Shown: positions 1 through 5,854 of the stretch, piece after piece
Numbering within the stretch: the stretch's first letter is position 1
Layout: each line of letters opens with the position of its first letter
NCBI GenBank assembly: GCA_011330545.1
Contig: DRQI01000392.1
Coordinates: forward strand, 1 to 13,678
From: Flavobacteriia bacterium
GTDB lineage: Bacteria > Bacteroidota > Bacteroidia > Flavobacteriales > Flavobacteriaceae
Length of the DNA stretch: 13,678 bases
Direction of reading: 5' to 3'
Made by a program: the position numbers and the translations under genes
The notes under the pieces: model-generated
Database searches by the model: none
The model's input: only the letters and a program-made list of their open reading frames with translations
What the model was told of the DNA's origin: nothing

Positions 1-125
1 ACAAAAACACCGTCCATCACATCAATATGAAACCAATCGGCTTCACTGGCATTTACCATTTCTATATCGTGTTGTAAGTTGGCAAAATCCGCAGCTAAAA
101 TGGAAGGGGCAATAAGGTGGCTCAT
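1..125 (-). CDS. rpe: Ribulose-phosphate 3-epimerase, N-terminal fragment
   Basis: This is the first 41 codons of a gene that runs off the left edge of the window. The enzyme interconverts ribulose 5-phosphate and xylulose 5-phosphate in the cytosolic pentose-phosphate pathway. Translation of the minus strand from the ATG at 123-125 gives [17 protein letters not shown], the typical first beta strand of the family, followed by the HIDVMDG segment. There the His and Asp belong to the metal and catalytic site of the TIM barrel. No in-frame alternative start is needed. It lies downstream of rpoD on the same strand but is separated from it by a terminator (305-331) and a second hairpin (207-238), so it probably has its own promoter. 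A TATTTTTG box (139-146, minus strand) fits the Bacteroidota -7 consensus, although no convincing -33 partner is visible. Confidence 0.95.
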   Translation of the reverse strand, partial: MSHLIAPSILAADFANLQHDIEMVNASEADWFHIDVMDGVF

Positions 126-206
126 ATTTGATTTTTTACAAAAATAACGAAAAATCTAATGCTTATGAAGTAAGGCTCTAAGAATATAATTGTTTTTAAA
201 AAGTTA

Positions 207-238
207 AACCCGAATATGGACTAATACATATTCGGGTT
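207..238 (-). other. Hairpin between rpoD and rpe
   Basis: A perfect 12-bp inverted repeat (AACCCGAATATG at 207-218, CATATTCGGGTT at 227-238) encloses an 8-base loop. On the minus strand it is followed by a short T-rich run, so it could be a second, back-up terminator for rpoD or a structure at the start of the rpe transcript. The rest of 126-304 shows no gene on either strand. Confidence 0.55.
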
Positions 239-304
239 AAATATCGGTAGACGGGCGGGCTTCTTCTTTTATGAAAGCAGATAAGGAGAGTAGTGATAAA
301 AAAG

Positions 305-331
305 AAAACTCTCGGCAATGCCGAGAGTTTT
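305..331 (-). terminator. Intrinsic terminator of rpoD
   Basis: AAAACTCTCGG (305-315) pairs with CCGAGAGTTTT (321-331) around a 5-base loop. On the minus strand the stem is followed by a run of T broken by a single C (298-304), the layout of a Rho-independent terminator. It lies about 65 bp after the rpoD stop codon. The A/T flanks on both sides mean it could also act on the plus strand. Confidence 0.85.
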
Positions 332-394
332 CAATTCATTAATCAAAAAACGAATAGTTTATTTGACTACTCATTGATGTAAAAGTAATAAAAA

Positions 395-1258
395 TTAACC
401 TAAGTAGGTCCTTAAAATTTTACTTCTTGAAGTATGTTTTAACCTACGGATGGCTTTTTCTTTAATTTGACGTACTCTTTCACGAGTTAAATCAAAGGTT
501 TCGCCTATTTCTTCCAATGTCATCGGATGTGCATCTCCTAACCCAAAATACAATGCAACTACATCAGCTTCTCTTGGGGTTAGCGTTTCTAAGGCACGTT
601 CAATTTCTGTTTTTAAGGATTCGTGTAATAAACTTCTATCGGGATTTGGAGATTCTCCCGAACGCAATACATCGTATAGATTAGAATCTTCACCTTCAAT
701 TAAAGGGGCGTCCATAGATACGTGACGGCCAGAATTTTTTAACGATTCTTTGACGTCATTAATAGTCATATCTAATTCTTTGGCAATCTCTTCAGCAGAA
801 GGAGGCCTTTCATTTTCTTGTTCTAAACGCGCATAGGTTTTATTAATCTTGTTGATAGACCCAATTTTATTCAGTGGCAAACGTACAATTCTAGATTGTT
901 CGGCCAAAGCCTGTAAAATAGATTGGCGAATCCACCAAACGGCATACGAAATAAACTTAAAACCCCTGGTTTCATCAAAACGTTTGGCAGCTTTTATCAA
1001 ACCTAGATTCCCTTCGTTAATTAAATCGGGTAAGGTCAATCCTTGATTTTGATATTGCTTTGCTACAGAAACTACGAAACGTAAATTAGCTTTTGTCAAA
1101 CGTTCTAAAGCTACTTGGTCTCCGGCTTTAATACGTTGTGCCAATTCTACTTCCATATCAGCAGTAATCAAATCAACTTTACCTATTTCTTGTAAATATT
1201 TATCTAATGACGCCGTTTCGCGGTTTGTAACTTGTTTTGTTATTTTAAGTTGTCTCAT
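395..1258 (-). CDS. rpoD: Primary RNA polymerase sigma factor (RpoD/SigA, Bacteroidota short form)
   Basis: This 287-residue housekeeping sigma factor directs RNA polymerase to most promoters. It contains region 1.2 (about residues 15-48), region 2 (53-123, with the -10-element recognition helix around [13 protein letters not shown] at 102-114), region 3 (about 132-205) and region 4 (218-275, with the helix-turn-helix at [20 protein letters not shown] from 247). Region 1.1 and the long non-conserved insert of E. coli RpoD are absent, which is normal for Bacteroidota. These sigma factors recognise a -7 box TAnnTTTG and a -33 TTG/TTTG box rather than TATAAT/TTGACA, and I used that rule when judging promoters in this window. 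The gene is divergent from an ECF sigma gene across 150 bp and ends in a strong terminator. Confidence 0.97.
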   Translation of the reverse strand: MRQLKITKQVTNRETASLDKYLQEIGKVDLITADMEVELAQRIKAGDQVALERLTKANLRFVVSVAKQYQNQGLTLPDLINEGNLGLIKAAKRFDETRGFKFISYAVWWIRQSILQALAEQSRIVRLPLNKIGSINKINKTYARLEQENERPPSAEEIAKELDMTINDVKESLKNSGRHVSMDAPLIEGEDSNLYDVLRSGESPNPDRSLLHESLKTEIERALETLTPREADVVALYFGLGDAHPMTLEEIGETFDLTRERVRQIKEKAIRRLKHTSRSKILRTYLG

Positions 1259-1408
1259 GTATTTGATTTAAATTAATACCCTTATTTTTTGCTTGTACTT
1301 ATATATACGGTAGAAGGCTGAAAAATGTTACAAAAAAAATTTTTATTTATAAAAAGTGACTTTTGGTATAATATGTGTCTTACAGATATGAAGAATAAAA
1401 TATACTAA

Positions 1409-1972
1409 TTGAAACCATCTGTCAAAATTGATGAGTTTAGTGATGAAGATCTTGCAAAAAAGATAGTCGAAACTAAAGAAAGTGTCTTATTTGCCGAGCT
1501 ATACGATAGGTATGCACCCATAGTTTATAATAAATGTTTGGGGTTTGCAAAATCTAGGGTAGAAGCAGAAGATTTAACACACGATATATTTATCAAACTT
1601 TATATGAAGTTACATACCTTTAAAGGAACTTCTAAATTTTCAACATGGATGTATTCTTTTACCTATAATTTTTGTGTAAATTATGTACAACGCAATTCGT
1701 ATAAAATAAGGGAAAAGATACAACAGGTTGAAAGTGATGAAAATGAAGTTGACGGTGTTGATGAGTATGATATTTTTCAGTTAAAAGCAAAAAAATTAAA
1801 AAGGGTATTGTCTATCATAGACCCTAAAGATAAGATGATACTCTTATTAAAATACCAAGATGAACTGTCAATTAAAGAATTGCAAACTGTATTTGAAATA
1901 AGCGAAAGTGCGGTAAAAATGCGCTTAAAGAGAGCAAGAGAGAAAGTAATGGCAATTTATAAAAAGTTATAG
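1409..1972 (+). CDS. ECF-type sigma-70 family RNA polymerase sigma factor
   Basis: This 187-residue sigma factor contains only regions 2 and 4, as in group 4 (extracytoplasmic function) sigmas. Region 2 covers about residues 27-95, with the core-binding motif AEDLTHDIFIKLY at 53-65 and the DNA-melting/-10 segment FSTWMYSFTYNFCVNYVQR at 77-95. An acidic linker (residues 108-121) follows. Region 4 covers about 127-185, with the recognition helix SESAVKMRLKRAREKV. The start is TTG at 1409-1411: an in-frame TAA lies immediately before it (1406-1408), and the next in-frame ATG (residue 66) is too far inside region 2. It heads a tight plus-strand cluster with a 58-residue ORF 2 bp downstream and an MscS-like channel. 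No classical membrane anti-sigma gene is adjacent, so regulation may run through one of those partners. The specific ECF subgroup is not determined. Confidence 0.93.
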   Translation: MKPSVKIDEFSDEDLAKKIVETKESVLFAELYDRYAPIVYNKCLGFAKSRVEAEDLTHDIFIKLYMKLHTFKGTSKFSTWMYSFTYNFCVNYVQRNSYKIREKIQQVESDENEVDGVDEYDIFQLKAKKLKRVLSIIDPKDKMILLLKYQDELSIKELQTVFEISESAVKMRLKRAREKVMAIYKKL

Positions 1973-1974
1973 AT

Positions 1975-2151
1975 ATGAGTAATCCTTTTAAAGAGATATT
2001 ACATCAGGAGAAGCTCCCTACCATGTTAAAAGAAAAGGTGATGAATGATATTTCATTTATTAAATTGGCTATTGATGTGGCTGATTTATTTGTGGTTAAA
2101 TGCCCGGAAACTATTGAAAGCCTATTAAAAACCAATAAGAAAAAATTATAA
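1975..2151 (+). CDS. 58-residue conserved-looking small protein coupled to the ECF sigma gene
   Basis: I do not recognise a named family. The ORF starts with ATG 2 bp after the sigma-factor stop codon and ends with TAA, and translation is probably coupled. The product begins MSNPFKEILHQEKLPTMLKE and continues with a hydrophobic amphipathic stretch (about residues 28-42, with repeated Ile/Leu/Val/Ala and Asp36 and Asp38). It ends in a Pro-Glu-Thr turn, a short helix and a lysine-rich tail (TNKKKL). There is no signal peptide and no stretch long enough to cross a membrane, so it is expected to be cytoplasmic or peripheral. Its position between the sigma factor and a membrane channel suggests a regulator, perhaps an anti-sigma or adaptor, but that is inference. 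Evidence that it is real: the start/stop geometry, the absence of a competing ORF, and normal codon use. Confidence 0.72.
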   Translation: MSNPFKEILHQEKLPTMLKEKVMNDISFIKLAIDVADLFVVKCPETIESLLKTNKKKL

Positions 2152-2178
2152 TTATCACAAAAAAACGCTGTCAAAAAA

Positions 2179-3009
2179 ATGAAACTACCACTACAATTAT
2201 CTCAAATAGACACATCGCTTTTAGAAGGGATATGGCAAGAAATAGTAAACTTTTTTCCGAAATTGATAGCAGCCATTGCTGTACTGGCAATAGGTTGGCT
2301 GTTCATAAAACTCATTACGTTTTTTATAAAAAAAGCATTGAAATTTTCTAAGATTGATGTGTTGGCAGATAAATTAAACGAAATTGAATTTATCAGAGAT
2401 TCGAGTGTTGAAATAAAGCCGATTACTTTTATTGTTAAGATTGTAAAATGGCTGTTGATGTTGTTGATTCTTATTGTTATTTCTGATATTTTAGGATTGA
2501 AGATGCTCACCGAAGGGATTGCCGCGTTTATTGGCTATCTGCCAAAACTATTTAGTGCACTGGCCATATTGGTTGTAGGAATTTATATTGCCAATATTGT
2601 TAAAAATGCCATTCAGTCGGTTTTTAAATCATTTGATTTAGGAGGGTCAACAGTTATAGGAAACATCGTTTTTTTTGCCATCACAATTATTGTGGCCATA
2701 ACGGCTTTAAATCAAGCGGGAATCAACACCGATATTATCACCAGTAATTTAACCCTTATTCTAGGCTCATTACTATTGGCATTTACCATTGCGTTCGGGT
2801 TAGGGTCAAAAGAAATTATTCAACGGTTGTTGTTCGGGTTTTATTCGCGCAAAAATTTAGCCGTAGGCCAACGGATTAAGATTGGTGAAATTCAAGGAAC
2901 AATCGACTCAATTGACAATATAAATTTAGTGTTATTGACAGAAAAAGGGAAATTTATTTTTCCGATTACCGAAGTTAACGATCAAATTATTCAAATTTTT
3001 GATGATTAA
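2179..3009 (+). CDS. MscS-like mechanosensitive channel with conserved TM-helix repeats (CmpX-like)
   Basis: This 276-residue inner-membrane protein has five predicted membrane segments (about residues 25-50, 84-110, 120-146, 158-180 and 189-210). Segments 1 and 3 share a related pattern, FFPKLIAAIAVLAIGWLFIK (25-44) and YLPKLFSALAILVVGIYIAN (120-139), typical of the 'conserved TM helix' repeat found in one branch of MscS-like proteins. The last segment is Gly/Ala-rich (AFTIAFGLGSKEIIQRLLFG) like the MscS pore helix. It leads into a beta-domain (about 219-270, FYSRKNLAVGQRIKIGEIQG) that ends soon afterwards, without the long MscS C-terminal vestibule. Known family role: small-conductance or putative tension-gated channels. 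The gene lies 27 bp after the small ORF and shares its strand with the ECF sigma gene. Length and architecture resemble Pseudomonas CmpX, which is also encoded beside an ECF sigma factor. A role in sensing envelope tension is inference. Confidence 0.88.
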   Translation: MKLPLQLSQIDTSLLEGIWQEIVNFFPKLIAAIAVLAIGWLFIKLITFFIKKALKFSKIDVLADKLNEIEFIRDSSVEIKPITFIVKIVKWLLMLLILIVISDILGLKMLTEGIAAFIGYLPKLFSALAILVVGIYIANIVKNAIQSVFKSFDLGGSTVIGNIVFFAITIIVAITALNQAGINTDIITSNLTLILGSLLLAFTIAFGLGSKEIIQRLLFGFYSRKNLAVGQRIKIGEIQGTIDSIDNINLVLLTEKGKFIFPITEVNDQIIQIFDD

Positions 3010-3020
3010 CACGCTAAAGG

Positions 3021-3116
3021 AATACTCTTGCTGTACTATGGGGAAATTGTAAAAAAAGAAAGAAAGTCACAGTACCAAACCGTATTGATTTGATTATTCA
3101 TAAACACAAGAGTATT
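3021..3116 (+). repeat. Long-range 10-bp inverted repeat in the non-coding stretch after the channel gene
   Basis: AATACTCTTG (3021-3030) is the exact reverse complement of CAAGAGTATT (3107-3116). A second short complementary pair, GTACT (3033-3037) and AGTAC (3071-3075), is nested between the arms, so a two-level folded RNA is possible. The stretch 3010-3274 has no convincing protein gene. It could be a structured 3' untranslated region of the sigma/channel operon or a small RNA that ends at the terminator at 3210-3257. Confidence 0.45.
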
Positions 3117-3209
3117 TGCTAAAACAGGAGTCTGACAGAGCTTCTGATTTTGATAAATCAATCGTTCATTCTTTAAAAAGGGGTTAAATGCAGATTGTTT
3201 TTATCAAAG

Positions 3210-3257
3210 AAGGCTTCCCAAACTCAAGACGTTGAGCGGGGAGCCTTTATTTTTTAT
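3210..3257 (+). terminator. Intrinsic terminator after the sigma/channel operon
   Basis: AAGGCTTCCC (3210-3219) pairs with GGGGAGCCTT (3238-3247), with one T-G wobble position. An inner stem, CTCAA (3223-3227) with TTGAG (3232-3236), lengthens the hairpin. On the plus strand it is followed directly by TTTATTTTTTAT. It ends plus-strand transcription about 200 nt after the channel stop codon, facing the convergent HTH gene. Confidence 0.85.
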
Positions 3258-3274
3258 CGCCATCCAATGGCAAT

Positions 3275-4273
3275 TTACTCAAAACCAAATGCTTCGTCAA
3301 TGTTAATGCGCTCGCGAAGTTTGTTAATTTTTTGATGCATTTTATTGAAAAAGAGCGTTCTGTCTTTTTCACCCGAATGTACCAATAATTTAGAATTGGT
3401 CATTTGCCGTTCAAAAAAATCTTCCATAATAGTACAAGTATCCTGATGCTCTATTTTTAAATACTCTAATACGGTATACGGAACGAAAAATATTTTTTTA
3501 TGGGTAGTTTTTACCATCAAAATATTACTCATGGTAAGCAGGTCACTTTTGTACAATTGATAAGACGCATTATTCTTAGAATTGATAATGCTTTGTTGGA
3601 TGGTTTGCTTTTCAACATGATGAATAATTTCTTCTAAATCGTCACAAATTTTTAAGGCCATCTCTTTAGACAATAGTTGCGATTCGTAAAAATAAATAAT
3701 CTGTTGAATCGTACCGTTAATGGTGTTGTCATTCCAAAATTCAACCAAGCCGATATAATTGTAAGTATTGCTTAGCTCAAATGCTTTATCTAATAGTGAT
3801 TGGGGAATGGTTTCAATAAAATCATCAAAAGAAATTTTATTTTTTGTCATTTCACGATTGGCGATTTTTAACCAAACATAAATTTTATAACGTGTTATAA
3901 ATGAATCTGTTAAGGTGTAAAAAAGCGGAATATCTTTTGCTGAATATATTAGTGATGCACTTTTTTTATTAGTTAAAGGAGTTAAGCTCTTTATTGATTT
4001 TGTAAAGTACAATTCTAATTGCTTTTCATTGTAAATTTTGGGCGACCTTTCTACCAATATGGCCTGTTCACTCCCCACTTCAAATAACTTATTTAAAGAT
4101 ATTTTAAAATGTTTGGCAAGTGTTACTCCCTCTTCAAGTGTTAGGTTAGTTTTAAAGTTAATCCTTCTGTATGCCGCGTCATACCCAATATCTAATACCG
4201 TTGCAATTTGGTCTACAAATGACGTGTTACTCGCTTGTTGTGACTTTAAATATTCGATAAATACTTTTTGCAT
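3275..4273 (-). CDS. Helix-turn-helix transcriptional regulator with a large uncharacterised C-terminal domain
   Basis: This is a 332-residue cytoplasmic protein. The N-terminal 65 or so residues look like a lambda-repressor/BetR-type HTH: SFVDQIATVLDIGYDAAYRRINFKTNLTLEEGVTLAKHF, where DAAYRRI (32-38) would lie in or beside the recognition helix. Residues 75-332 are largely alpha-helical by composition and carry no enzyme motif or membrane segment that I can identify. They may sense a ligand or mediate dimerisation. Proteins of this layout occur in Flavobacteriaceae, usually annotated only as HTH-domain proteins. It is divergent from the short-chain dehydrogenase gene across 136 bp that contain a palindrome (4354-4373), which suggests it regulates that neighbour and perhaps itself. 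On the other side it converges on the sigma/channel operon. The DNA-binding assignment is moderately strong; the target is inference. Confidence 0.8.
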   Translation of the reverse strand: MQKVFIEYLKSQQASNTSFVDQIATVLDIGYDAAYRRINFKTNLTLEEGVTLAKHFKISLNKLFEVGSEQAILVERSPKIYNEKQLELYFTKSIKSLTPLTNKKSASLIYSAKDIPLFYTLTDSFITRYKIYVWLKIANREMTKNKISFDDFIETIPQSLLDKAFELSNTYNYIGLVEFWNDNTINGTIQQIIYFYESQLLSKEMALKICDDLEEIIHHVEKQTIQQSIINSKNNASYQLYKSDLLTMSNILMVKTTHKKIFFVPYTVLEYLKIEHQDTCTIMEDFFERQMTNSKLLVHSGEKDRTLFFNKMHQKINKLRERINIDEAFGFE

Positions 4274-4353
4274 TATTTACAAAACTTAAATTATATCAAC
4301 ATATATTTTGCGAAATGTAAGAAATATTTTTATTTAAAACGCTATTTTTTCAA

Positions 4354-4373
4354 TGTAATACTCAAATATTACA
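4354..4373. promoter_or_regulatory. Palindromic operator-like site between the HTH regulator and the SDR gene
   Basis: TGTAATA-N6-TATTACA is a perfect 7-bp inverted repeat with a 6-bp spacer, a shape typical of a dimeric HTH protein binding site. It lies 2 bp upstream of the -7 box of the SDR gene (4376-4383), so a bound protein would overlap the -33 region of that promoter. The divergent HTH protein is the obvious candidate to bind it (inference). Confidence 0.55.
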
Positions 4374-4375
4374 AC

Positions 4376-4383
4376 TAACTTTG
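4376..4383 (+). promoter_or_regulatory. -7 box of the SDR gene promoter
   Basis: TAACTTTG matches the Bacteroidota consensus TAnnTTTG exactly and lies 26 bp before the ATG at 4410, leaving a short leader of roughly 20 nt. There is no clear TTTG at -33; that region is taken up by the palindrome. This would suit a promoter that is weak or regulated by a bound protein. Confidence 0.55.
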
Positions 4384-4409
4384 GCGATACATCAATCAAA
4401 TTTGCTATT

Positions 4410-5216
4410 ATGAAAGGTTTTAAGCACCCGAAGAGGAAAACAGCACTCATAACCGGGGCAGCATCGGGATTAGGGTTTGAACTATCCCTCTTAATAGCGA
4501 AGGATGCTTACAACCTGGTTTTAATAGATATCAATGCCGAAAAATTACTGGAAGCCAAAGAATATATCAAAAAAAAATACCCTGTTGAAATTCTTACCTT
4601 GCCAAATGATTTAAGCAAACCGGATGCCGCTCAAGCTATTTTTAACGATGTAAAAGATATCCCTATTGCTGTTTTGGTAAACAATGCCGGATTCGGCCTA
4701 TTCGGCACTTTTTCAAATACCGATTGGCAACGCGAATCAGAAATGTTATACCTGCATACGTTTACAACTACTCACTTAACAAAATTAGTATTGAAAGGGA
4801 TGTTACAGCGCAATGAAGGGATGATCTTAAATGTATCTTCATTAGCGGCTTTTCAACCGGGTCCGTTGATGGCAATTTACTATGCCACCAAAGCGTATAT
4901 CTTGTCATTTTCTGAAGCCTTGGCCAATGAACTGAAAGGTACCGGTGTTTCATTAACGGTTTTATGCCCGGGGCAAACCAAAACGGCATTTCAAAAGAAA
5001 GTTTCAAGTGCCGCAATAGATGCTAAAGCTGATTTTAACATGGCATGCCCAAAAAGGGTAGCGAAGTACGGTTATGAGGCTATGAAAAAAGGCAATACAA
5101 TTGCCATACCCGGCAGGTTTAATAAATTTTTATCGGTAATACCCAGATTTGTACCTAGAAATATGGCAACGGCTATTGTTAGAAAAATTCAGGAAGTGAA
5201 TAGGTGTAGTATATAG
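4410..5216 (+). CDS. Short-chain dehydrogenase/reductase (classical SDR, COG0300-like)
   Basis: This is a 268-residue NAD(P)-dependent oxidoreductase with one Rossmann fold. Cofactor-binding glycine motif TGAASGLG is at residues 15-22, Asp40 sits at the end of beta 2 (often an NAD preference), and the conserved Asp67 is in NDLS. NNAG is at 91-94, and the catalytic Ser144, Tyr157 and Lys161 are in NVSS...YYATK. The fourth catalytic position, usually Asn in the LN-V motif after alpha 4, reads His116 here (LYLHTF). There is no signal peptide or membrane segment. The substrate cannot be read from sequence; relatives act on acyl, keto or steroid-like carbonyls and many are uncharacterised. It is transcribed divergently from an HTH regulator, with a good -7 box and an operator-like palindrome upstream, so expression is probably controlled locally. 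A lipoprotein gene follows 148 bp downstream and is probably a separate unit. Confidence 0.9.
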   Translation: MKGFKHPKRKTALITGAASGLGFELSLLIAKDAYNLVLIDINAEKLLEAKEYIKKKYPVEILTLPNDLSKPDAAQAIFNDVKDIPIAVLVNNAGFGLFGTFSNTDWQRESEMLYLHTFTTTHLTKLVLKGMLQRNEGMILNVSSLAAFQPGPLMAIYYATKAYILSFSEALANELKGTGVSLTVLCPGQTKTAFQKKVSSAAIDAKADFNMACPKRVAKYGYEAMKKGNTIAIPGRFNKFLSVIPRFVPRNMATAIVRKIQEVNRCSI

Positions 5217-5364
5217 GAAGAACTACTCCTAAATATATGAAATGAGTATACATAAATTTCATCATTTATACCTACTGATATGATTGCGTTTTTTAAGTGA
5301 ATTCTTGCATGTGCAGTTCCGAGGATTCGTTACTTTATTTTCTGATAACTAAAATTTCAAACAG

Positions 5365-5769
5365 ATGAAAACCTTAAAAAAACAATATAGATTTATCGCG
5401 TTACTCTTTATGGTATTAACGCTTTCTCAAAGTTGTAGGGTATATCAACAGAAATCAGTAACCATAGAAGAGGCTGTGAAAGAGCAGAAACGGGTGAAAA
5501 TAAAGATGAAAGATAAAAAAGTCTATAAATTTAAGAGAATTGAATATGAGAAGAGTGTCTTTTTCGGAATTAAAAAAGTAAAAGGGAAAATAGTCAAAAT
5601 TCCAATCGACGTAAATGAAATAGAAAAATTGAGGTTACATAATAAAACCTTATCTATAATTTATGGAATCGGAGTTACAGTTGTAGCGGTATATGTAGTA
5701 GCTATTATAATTGTGATGGCCACCTTTGATCTTAATTTTGGTTCAAGCGATTTTCAATTTCCGAATTAA
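5365..5769 (+). CDS. Small membrane-anchored putative lipoprotein of unknown function
   Basis: I do not recognise the family. The 134-residue product has a basic N-terminus, a hydrophobic core (residues 9-20) and the sequence SQSC with Cys24, which looks like a lipoprotein signal cleavage site of the kind seen in Bacteroidota. The following 70 residues are very rich in lysine and valine/isoleucine in an alternating pattern (VKIKMKDKKVYKFKRIEYEK), suggesting a small beta-structured domain. A strongly hydrophobic helix (about 96-121) lies near the C-terminus, followed by FDLNFGSSDFQF. A lipidated N-terminus combined with a C-terminal membrane helix is somewhat unusual. The start is the ATG that gives the complete signal sequence. 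The gene converges on pnp and shares a bidirectional terminator with it. A possible weak promoter is TACTTTAT at 5331-5338 with TTG at 5305-5307. Confidence 0.75.
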   Translation: MKTLKKQYRFIALLFMVLTLSQSCRVYQQKSVTIEEAVKEQKRVKIKMKDKKVYKFKRIEYEKSVFFGIKKVKGKIVKIPIDVNEIEKLRLHNKTLSIIYGIGVTVVAVYVVAIIIVMATFDLNFGSSDFQFPN

Positions 5770-5787
5770 TAGTATAAAATAACAAAA

Positions 5788-5830
5788 AAAGAGGCTGCCT
5801 AAAAAGTATAATTTTTTAGGAAGCCTCTTT
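5788..5830. terminator. Bidirectional terminator between the lipoprotein gene and pnp
   Basis: AAAGAGGCT (5788-5796) and CCTAAAAA (5798-5805) pair with TTTTTAGG (5813-5820) and AGCCTCTTT (5822-5830), with one G/A mismatch in an otherwise 17-bp stem. T-rich runs follow in both directions, the longer one on the minus strand (pnp side). It serves the two convergent genes. Confidence 0.9.
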
Positions 5831-5854
5831 TGTATTTAAAAGAAGTTACTCTAA

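Noticed and set aside
251..262. GC-rich patch ACGGGCGGGCTT in the rpoD-rpe gap
   Set aside because: Isolated and without symmetry, repeat copies or a nearby promoter; no function can be argued.
1367..1372. TATAAT upstream of the ECF sigma gene, looking like an E. coli -10 box
   Set aside because: The Bacteroidota primary sigma factor uses TAnnTTTG at -7. A TATAAT string in A/T-rich DNA is not good evidence of a promoter here, and no matching upstream box was found.
2202..2510. Open frame antisense to the channel gene
   Set aside because: Its composition mirrors the hydrophobic channel gene and there is no independent support.
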